A stretch of 64,000 nt of DNA, from the NCBI GenBank assembly GCA_049302185.1, contig JBAQLV010000027.1, positions 1 to 64,000 on the forward strand, read 5' to 3'. Positions 59,464 through 64,000 of the stretch are shown here, one piece after another. This stretch comes from UBA1546 sp049302185 (GTDB taxonomy: Bacteria; Nitrospirota; Thermodesulfovibrionia; Thermodesulfovibrionales; UBA1546). The position numbers and the translations under genes are program-made. Numbering within the stretch: the stretch's first letter is position 1; each line of letters starts with the position of its first letter. Below the pieces are notes generated by a model. That model was not told the origin of the DNA, made no database searches, and worked only from the letters and a program-made list of their open reading frames with translations.

Positions 59464-60636
59464 ATGCTTGAAAAGGCTTTAAAAGGAGGCAAACGATACT
59501 GGACATGGGTGTTTTTCCTTCTTGCTTTAGTAGGAGTTGGCACTGTTTATTACCTTAAGCAGTTCAGTTACGGATTAGGCATAACAGGTCTCAGCAGGGA
59601 CGTTTCATGGGGTCTTTACATAGGGCAGTTCACATTCCTCGTCGGCGTAGCTGCATCCGGCCTCATGCTTGTTCTGCCATACTACCTGCACAATTTTAAA
59701 CAGTTCGCAAAGATTACGATACTCGGTGAGTTTCTGGCTGTATCAGCAGTCACGATGTGTATGCTATTCATCTTTGTTGATCTGGGGCAGCCTATGAGGA
59801 TTATGAATGTGTTACTTTATCCGACTCCTAACTCAGTCCTGTTCTGGGATGCAATGGTTTTAAGCGTCTATCTTGCCTTGAATATAATTATTGGCTGGGT
59901 TGTTCTTGGCTCTGACAAGAAAGGCATTGCTCCTCCAAAATGGGTTAAACCATTAATTTATCTTTCAATAGCATGGGCGCCCTTAATCCACACAGTCACC
60001 GCATTTCTCTATGCAGGAATTCCCGGAAGGCACTTCTGGCTGACTGCGATCATGGCTGCACGATTCCTTGCATCCGCATTTTCAGGAGGCCCGGCGCTGC
60101 TTATAATCCTTGCTCTGATTATAAGGAAATTCACAAAGTTTGACCCCGGGAAAGAGGCTATCCAGACACTCGGAAAGATTGTCACATACTTTATGATAAC
60201 AAACGTCTTCTTCTTCGGCCTTGAGTTCTTCACAGCATTCTACAGCAATATACCCGGGCACATGCATCCATTCGTATACCTCTTTGCAGGTCTTGATGGA
60301 CATGCCAAACTTGTACCATTGATGTGGACATCTGTAATATTTGCCATCGCCTCTATTGCCCTTCTGCTATTCCCTGCTGTAAGGAGGAATGAGTCAACTC
60401 TTGCTATAGCTTGTGCTATGGTCTTTATCTCCCTCTGGCTTGACAAGGGATTCGGCCTCATTATTGGCGGATTTGTTCCTAACATGTTCGAGAAGGTGAC
60501 AGAGTACTGGCCGACAATGCCTGAGACGTTTATAATAATAGGTGTCTGGGCAGCGGGATTTCTGGTGTTAACGATACTCTATAAGATTGCAATAACAGTG
60601 AGGGAAGAGACTGCAGGGATAGAAATAGAGCACTGA
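59464..60636 (+). CDS. dsrP: DsrP, NrfD-like quinone-interacting subunit of DsrMKJOP
   Basis: A 390-residue membrane protein with ten helices of the NrfD/PsrC fold. YLKQFSYGLGITGLSRDVSW and GLYIGQFTFLVGVAASGLML at the start, and FSGGPALLIILALIIRKFTK, are characteristic. It exchanges electrons with menaquinone on the outer side. A 36-base gap with AGGAGG separates it from dsrO. Confidence 0.94.
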   Translation: MLEKALKGGKRYWTWVFFLLALVGVGTVYYLKQFSYGLGITGLSRDVSWGLYIGQFTFLVGVAASGLMLVLPYYLHNFKQFAKITILGEFLAVSAVTMCMLFIFVDLGQPMRIMNVLLYPTPNSVLFWDAMVLSVYLALNIIIGWVVLGSDKKGIAPPKWVKPLIYLSIAWAPLIHTVTAFLYAGIPGRHFWLTAIMAARFLASAFSGGPALLIILALIIRKFTKFDPGKEAIQTLGKIVTYFMITNVFFFGLEFFTAFYSNIPGHMHPFVYLFAGLDGHAKLVPLMWTSVIFAIASIALLLFPAVRRNESTLAIACAMVFISLWLDKGFGLIIGGFVPNMFEKVTEYWPTMPETFIIIGVWAAGFLVLTILYKIAITVREETAGIEIEH

Positions 60637-60698
60637 AAAGCATTCTCACTTAAAAGAAAGTTTTGAACAACCTAAATTTTTAAGGAGGTGAAGTTTAG

Positions 60699-60884
60699 AT
60701 GTGGCTTGTAACAGTGGATGTAGAAAAATGTGAAGGATGCGAGGAGTGCGTTAACAACTGTCCTGTCAGCGTTTTTCAGATGAAGGACGGCAAGGCAGAC
60801 CCTTATCAGGCAGACCTATGCGAGGGTTGCGAAACCTGTGTAAGCGTCTGTTCAACAGGAGCAGTTACTCTTAAGGAAATGTAG
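60699..60884 (+). CDS. 2[4Fe-4S] ferredoxin-like protein
   Basis: A 61-residue bacterial-type ferredoxin. CEGCEECVNNCPVSVF and CEGCETCVSVCSTGAVTL supply eight cysteines for two [4Fe-4S] clusters; one motif lacks the usual Pro after the last Cys. AAGGAGGTG precedes the ATG. It ends the dsr transcription unit, 62 bases after dsrP, and is followed by a strong terminator. It may donate electrons to or accept them from DsrK (inference). Confidence 0.85.
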   Translation: MWLVTVDVEKCEGCEECVNNCPVSVFQMKDGKADPYQADLCEGCETCVSVCSTGAVTLKEM

Positions 60885-60905
60885 AGCTTTCCCTAAAACA
60901 ATAAA

Positions 60906-60948
60906 ATAAAAAAGGGGACACAGAATCTCTGTTTCCCTTTTTTATTTA
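60906..60948 (+). terminator. Rho-independent terminator of the dsr operon
   Basis: AAAAAGGGGA and ACAGA pair with TCTGT and TCCCTTTTTT around an ATC loop, with one C-T mismatch, and a T-rich run follows. It lies 22 bases after the ferredoxin stop. Confidence 0.85.
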
Positions 60949-60993
60949 TTGAGGCTCTCTGTGAAGTTTCAAAATTATAACACTTCCTATTTA

Positions 60994-61023
60994 TTGGCTG
61001 TAACTGTATAGTTCTTGTATATT
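60994..61023 (+). promoter_or_regulatory. Promoter candidate of the thrS-infC-rpmI-rplT operon
   Basis: TTGGCT (60994-60999), an 18-base spacer and TATATT (61018-61023) lie 45 bases before the thrS ATG. Confidence 0.5.
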
Positions 61024-61068
61024 ATTCACTGATTTTCACTATAGATTTGTTTTGAATTTTAAAGGAGG

Positions 61069-62823
61069 ATGAAGATTAACCGTAACGCTGTCAACTTTGA
61101 CTCGCCCGAAGGCAGGGAGATTTACAGGCACAGCGCATCCCATATCATGGCGCATGCCGTAAAGGAGATTTTTCCTACTGTAAAACTTGCAATAGGCCCG
61201 GCAACAGACGAGGGTTTTTATTACGATTTTGATATGGACAGGCCGTTTACACCGGAAGACCTTGGCTTGATAGAAAACAAAATGAAAGAACTAATAAAAA
61301 AAGATAACCCGTTTACAAGAAAAACTATGACGAGGAAAGATGCGATAGAGTTGTTTGAAAAGATGGGCGAGGATTACAAAGTAGAGATCCTCTCGGAGAT
61401 TGCAGATGATGAAGTATCCGTATATGAAGAGGGAGGATTTGTAGACCTGTGCAGGGGGCCCCACGTTCCGGCAACGGGCTTTATTAAGGCGTTCAAGCTC
61501 CTCAGCATTGCAGGCGCATACTGGCGCGGAAGCGAAAAGAACAAGATGTTACAGCGGATATACGGAACTGCATTTGCTGATGAAAAGTCTCTAAAGGATT
61601 ACCTTGTCTTTCTTGAAGAGGTCAAAAAAAGAGACCACAGAAAACTCGGCAAAGAACTTGACCTTTTCAGCATCAGCGAAGATATTGGGCCGGGATTAAT
61701 CCTCTGGCATCCTAACGGCGCAATTATAAGAAAAACTATAGAGGATTTCTGGAGGGATGAACATTACAAAGCCGGTTATAATCTCCTCTATTCACCGCAC
61801 ATAGCAAAGCTTAACCTCTGGCAGAGGAGCGGGCATCTTGATTTCTACAGAGAAAATATGTATTCACCGATGGAAATAGAAGGCATAGAATATGAACTCA
61901 AACCAATGAACTGTCCGTTCCATATAAGCATCTACAAAAGTTCTCTCAGGAGTTACAGGGAACTTCCAATCAGGTATGCAGAGCTTGGAACCGTTTACAG
62001 ATATGAGCGTTCTGGCGTGCTCCACGGGCTTTTAAGAGTCAGAGGTTTTACACAGGATGACGCACACATATTCTGCAGGGAAGACCAGATAGAAAGCGAG
62101 ATATTAAGCATCCTTGACTTCACGCTTTTTATTCTTAAGACATTCGGCTTTGATTCATATGATGTTTACCTTTCAACCATGCCGGAGAAATATGTCGGCA
62201 CGCTTGAAAACTGGGAAAGCTCAACAAACGCCCTGAAACAGGCGCTTGAGAAAAAAGGGCTGTCATACCGGGTAGATCCGGGCGAAGGTGTTTTCTACGG
62301 CCCGAAAATAGACATAAAGATAAAAGACTCATTGAACAGGTCATGGCAGTGCAGCACAATTCAGGTTGACTTTAACAACCCGGAGAGGTTTGATGTTACT
62401 TACAGGGGAAGCGATGGAAAAGACCACAGGCCTATAATGATCCACCGCGCCCTTATGGGCTCACTTGAAAGGTTTTTCGGAATTCTCATAGAGCATTACG
62501 CCGGTGCATTCCCATTATGGCTTGCGCCCGTTCAGATCGGAATACTCACAATTGCAGAAAGACATTCCGATTATGCGCTAAAAACTGCTGACACCTTAAA
62601 GCTTAATGGAATCAGGATTGAGACCAATCTTGAAAATGAAAAAATCGGATATAAAATCAGAGAAGCCACTATCAGAAAAGTGCCTTATTTGGTTATAATA
62701 GGTGACAAAGAATCAGATGAGAACAAGCTGACGGTAAGAAAGCGCAATGGTGAAAACATGGGCTCGTTTACAATAGGCGAGCTTATAGAGATAATAAAGA
62801 CTGAAATAGGAAGCAGGCATTAA
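61069..62823 (+). CDS. thrS: Threonine-tRNA ligase lacking the TGS domain
   Basis: A 584-residue class II synthetase charging tRNA-Thr. It begins directly with the editing-domain region (EGREIYRHSASHIMAHAVKE) rather than the usual 60-residue TGS domain. The editing site (GGFVDLCRGPHVPATG), catalytic core (LKPMNCPFHISIYKSSLRSY, then RVRGFTQDDAHIFCREDQIE) and anticodon-binding domain are complete. AGGAGG touches the ATG at 61069 with no spacer. Initiation at the ATT codon two codons later would have normal spacing, so the true start is open. infC follows 68 bases on. Confidence 0.93.
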   Translation: MKINRNAVNFDSPEGREIYRHSASHIMAHAVKEIFPTVKLAIGPATDEGFYYDFDMDRPFTPEDLGLIENKMKELIKKDNPFTRKTMTRKDAIELFEKMGEDYKVEILSEIADDEVSVYEEGGFVDLCRGPHVPATGFIKAFKLLSIAGAYWRGSEKNKMLQRIYGTAFADEKSLKDYLVFLEEVKKRDHRKLGKELDLFSISEDIGPGLILWHPNGAIIRKTIEDFWRDEHYKAGYNLLYSPHIAKLNLWQRSGHLDFYRENMYSPMEIEGIEYELKPMNCPFHISIYKSSLRSYRELPIRYAELGTVYRYERSGVLHGLLRVRGFTQDDAHIFCREDQIESEILSILDFTLFILKTFGFDSYDVYLSTMPEKYVGTLENWESSTNALKQALEKKGLSYRVDPGEGVFYGPKIDIKIKDSLNRSWQCSTIQVDFNNPERFDVTYRGSDGKDHRPIMIHRALMGSLERFFGILIEHYAGAFPLWLAPVQIGILTIAERHSDYALKTADTLKLNGIRIETNLENEKIGYKIREATIRKVPYLVIIGDKESDENKLTVRKRNGENMGSFTIGELIEIIKTEIGSRH

Positions 62824-62891
62824 ATATATAATGTATATAATTCAGTACGCATAAGGCGTTATGTTTCACAAATAAAAATGGAGGTGAAAGT

Positions 62892-63392
62892 ATAAGCAAA
62901 CACATAAGGGTAAACGAACAGATAAGGGCAAAGGAAGTCAGGCTTATTGACGCTGACGGTAACCAGGCAGGGATTGTTTCTGTCAGAGAGGCTTTAGAAC
63001 TTGCTGACCAAAGAGAACTTGATCTGGTGGAGGTATCGCCTGAGGCAAATCCTCCAGTCTGCAAACTGCTTGATTTTGGTAAATATAAATACCAGATGAG
63101 CAAAAAGCAGGCTCCGAGCAAAAAGATTGACATAAAAGAGATAAAGATAAGACCTCAGATAGGCATACACGATCTGGAGTTGAAAGTAAGGAATATACGG
63201 CGTTTTCTGGATGAAGGGCATAAGGCTAAGGTGATGATGTTCTTCAGGGGAAGAGAGATGGCAAGACCGGAGCTTGGATTGATGGTTTTCGAAAAGCTGA
63301 CCCAGATGCTGCCCGGCAAGTTTAATATAGAGATGAAGTCAAAACTTGAGGGTAATCATATTACCATGGTAATTGGGCCGAGCAGCAAATAG
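62892..63392 (+). CDS. infC: Translation initiation factor IF-3, apparent ATA start
   Basis: A 166-residue IF-3. The family N-terminus SKHIRVNEQIRAKEVRLIDA is encoded from 62895, and no ATG, GTG or TTG occurs in frame before it for at least 40 bases. GGAGGTGAAAGT places ATA 62892 at ideal distance. infC genes commonly use a rare start codon (ATT in E. coli) so that IF-3 represses its own synthesis; ATA fits this. VCKLLDFGKYKYQMSKKQA (linker) and the C-terminal domain (GREMARPELGLMVFEKLTQM) are intact. A GTG at 63027 would give a protein lacking the N-terminal domain. Confidence 0.9.
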   Translation: MSKHIRVNEQIRAKEVRLIDADGNQAGIVSVREALELADQRELDLVEVSPEANPPVCKLLDFGKYKYQMSKKQAPSKKIDIKEIKIRPQIGIHDLELKVRNIRRFLDEGHKAKVMMFFRGREMARPELGLMVFEKLTQMLPGKFNIEMKSKLEGNHITMVIGPSSK

Positions 63393-63461
63393 TGAACAGT
63401 GAATAGTGAACAGTCGTCAGTTTCTGACTCTTCACTAAATACTATTCACTAACGACTATAA
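63393..63461. repeat. Heptamer repeat hairpin (AGTGAAC type)
   Basis: Left AGTGAAC, AGTGAAT, AGTGAAC, AGTCGTC; right CACTAAATACTATTCACTAA and CGACT. The left arm begins at the infC stop codon and the right arm ends 14 bases before rpmI, so the element fills the whole intergenic space. Confidence 0.85.
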
Positions 63462-63474
63462 TTAGGAGGAATAG

Positions 63475-63672
63475 ATGCCAAAGATGAAAACACATAGAGG
63501 GGCGGCAAAGAGATTTAAGGTTACAGGCACAGGGAAAATAAAGAGGAGCAAGGCTTATAAAAGCCATATCCTTACAGGCAAACCCTCAAAAAGAACAAGA
63601 AAGCTTAGGACTGCGACTCTCGTTTCAAAAGCAGAGCACAGCAAAATAAAAAAACTTTTACCATATATGTAG
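63475..63672 (+). CDS. rpmI: 50S ribosomal protein L35
   Basis: A 65-residue basic protein: MPKMKTHRGAAKRFKVTGTG then KIKRSKAYKSHILTGKPSKR, the L35 signature. The length is normal. TAGGAGGAAT precedes the ATG. Part of the infC-rpmI-rplT ribosomal unit. Confidence 0.96.
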   Translation: MPKMKTHRGAAKRFKVTGTGKIKRSKAYKSHILTGKPSKRTRKLRTATLVSKAEHSKIKKLLPYM

Positions 63673-63682
63673 ATAAAGTTAT

Positions 63683-63757
63683 AGATAAAGTTAAGAGTGA
63701 AAAGTTATAAGTTAAGAGTTACAGTCTCCAACTTTCAACTTTCAACTTTCAACTTTG
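63683..63757. repeat. Heptamer repeat hairpin (AACTTTC type)
   Basis: Left AGTTAAGAGTGAAAAGTTAT and AAGTTAAGAG; right CTCCAACTTTC, AACTTTC, AACTTTC, AACTTTG. The right arm is an exact 7-bp tandem and partly complements the left. It fills the rpmI-rplT gap. Confidence 0.85.
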
Positions 63758-63773
63758 ATTTAGGAGGATTAAA

Positions 63774-64000
63774 ATGCCAAGGGCTAAAGGTGGATTTAAA
63801 ACAAGACAGAGAAGAAAGAAAGTTCTTGAACAGGCAAAGGGCTATTATAGCGCAAAGAGCCGTCTATTCAGGATAGCAACAGAAGCGGTTGACAAGGCGC
63901 TGCAATATGCTTACAGAGACCGCAAGGTAAAAAAACGCGAGTTCAGGTCTCTCTGGATTATAAGGATCAATGCGGCTGTCAGGGCAGCAGGTTTGACTTA
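63774..64000 (+). CDS. rplT: 50S ribosomal protein L20, N-terminal part
   Basis: The first 75 codons of L20; the gene leaves the window. MPRAKGGFKTRQRRKKVLEQ then AKGYYSAKSRLFRIATEAVD and RDRKVKKREFRSLWIIRINA are diagnostic. TAGGAGGATTAAA sets the start. L20 often represses this operon by binding its mRNA; no such site was identified here. Confidence 0.95.
   Translation, partial: MPRAKGGFKTRQRRKKVLEQAKGYYSAKSRLFRIATEAVDKALQYAYRDRKVKKREFRSLWIIRINAAVRAAGLT

Noticed and set aside
54522..60884. Complete sulfate-reduction operon
   Set aside because: Only dsrC, dsrMKJOP and a ferredoxin are here; dsrAB, dsrD, apr and sat are absent, so reduction versus oxidation of sulfur cannot be decided from this window.
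63027..63392. infC beginning at GTG 63027
   Set aside because: This would drop 45 conserved residues of the IF-3 N-terminal domain that are plainly encoded upstream in the same frame.

Overview
This looks like a chromosomal window from an anaerobic, sulfur-respiring bacterium, most likely of the Nitrospirota (Thermodesulfovibrio-like). That placement is an inference from gene content: a complete dsrMKJOP membrane complex with dsrC, a 2-oxoacid:ferredoxin oxidoreductase subunit, a fused ADP-forming acyl-CoA synthetase beside an AMP-forming acetyl-CoA synthetase, a coenzyme-B12-type ribonucleotide reductase and a selenium/sulfur import cluster. dsrAB, aprAB and sat are not in the window, so the direction of sulfur metabolism cannot be read here.

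Layout. 0-12.4 kb: the start of a Tat-exported redox protein, an alpha-hydroxy-acid oxidase, an AEC permease, two ArsA-like ATPases with a small partner and a CstA permease, a cytochrome c, and an ADP-forming acyl-CoA synthetase with a BioD/DRTGG protein. Two decayed pieces of one transposase type lie at the two ends. 12.4-24.2 kb (all minus strand): acs, HD-GYP-like and HEAT-repeat proteins, tatC and tatA/B, a beta-barrel, CHASE2-cyclase and FecR set, and vorB. 24.2-34.1 kb: glyQ and glyS, each with its own promoter, separated by an accessory block. Within that block, 25276-29625 is a two-cassette integron-type array with two attC sites and no integrase. It carries a TIR-like protein, a DUF4365-type nuclease-like protein and an overlapping methyltransferase-endonuclease pair. 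34.1-39 kb: a one-direction selenium/sulfur cluster (TusA/YedF-like, carbohydrate-kinase-fold protein, DUF3343 protein, TusA, YedE, LysR). It contains a tRNA with a GCA (Cys) anticodon built like a selenocysteine tRNA. 39-53.4 kb: housekeeping genes (acpS, pdxJ, nrdJ, hisG-hisC-hisB, nadB, pyk) and an NtrY/NtrC-type two-component system. 53.4-61 kb: dsrC, dsrMKJOP and a ferredoxin. 61-64 kb: thrS-infC-rpmI-rplT, with infC apparently starting at an ATA codon.

Strongest leads. (1) The attC array: each cassette's first bases are the exact complement of the R'' box of its own attC, which is the expected signature of real cassettes. (2) The selC-like tRNA-Cys inside the YedE/TusA/LysR cluster. (3) A family of 7-bp-periodic repeats that sits between genes and also in frame inside nrdJ, hisC, nadB and pyk. 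No CRISPR array, rRNA, phage or integrase gene was seen. All family names come from reading motifs by eye; no database search was run.
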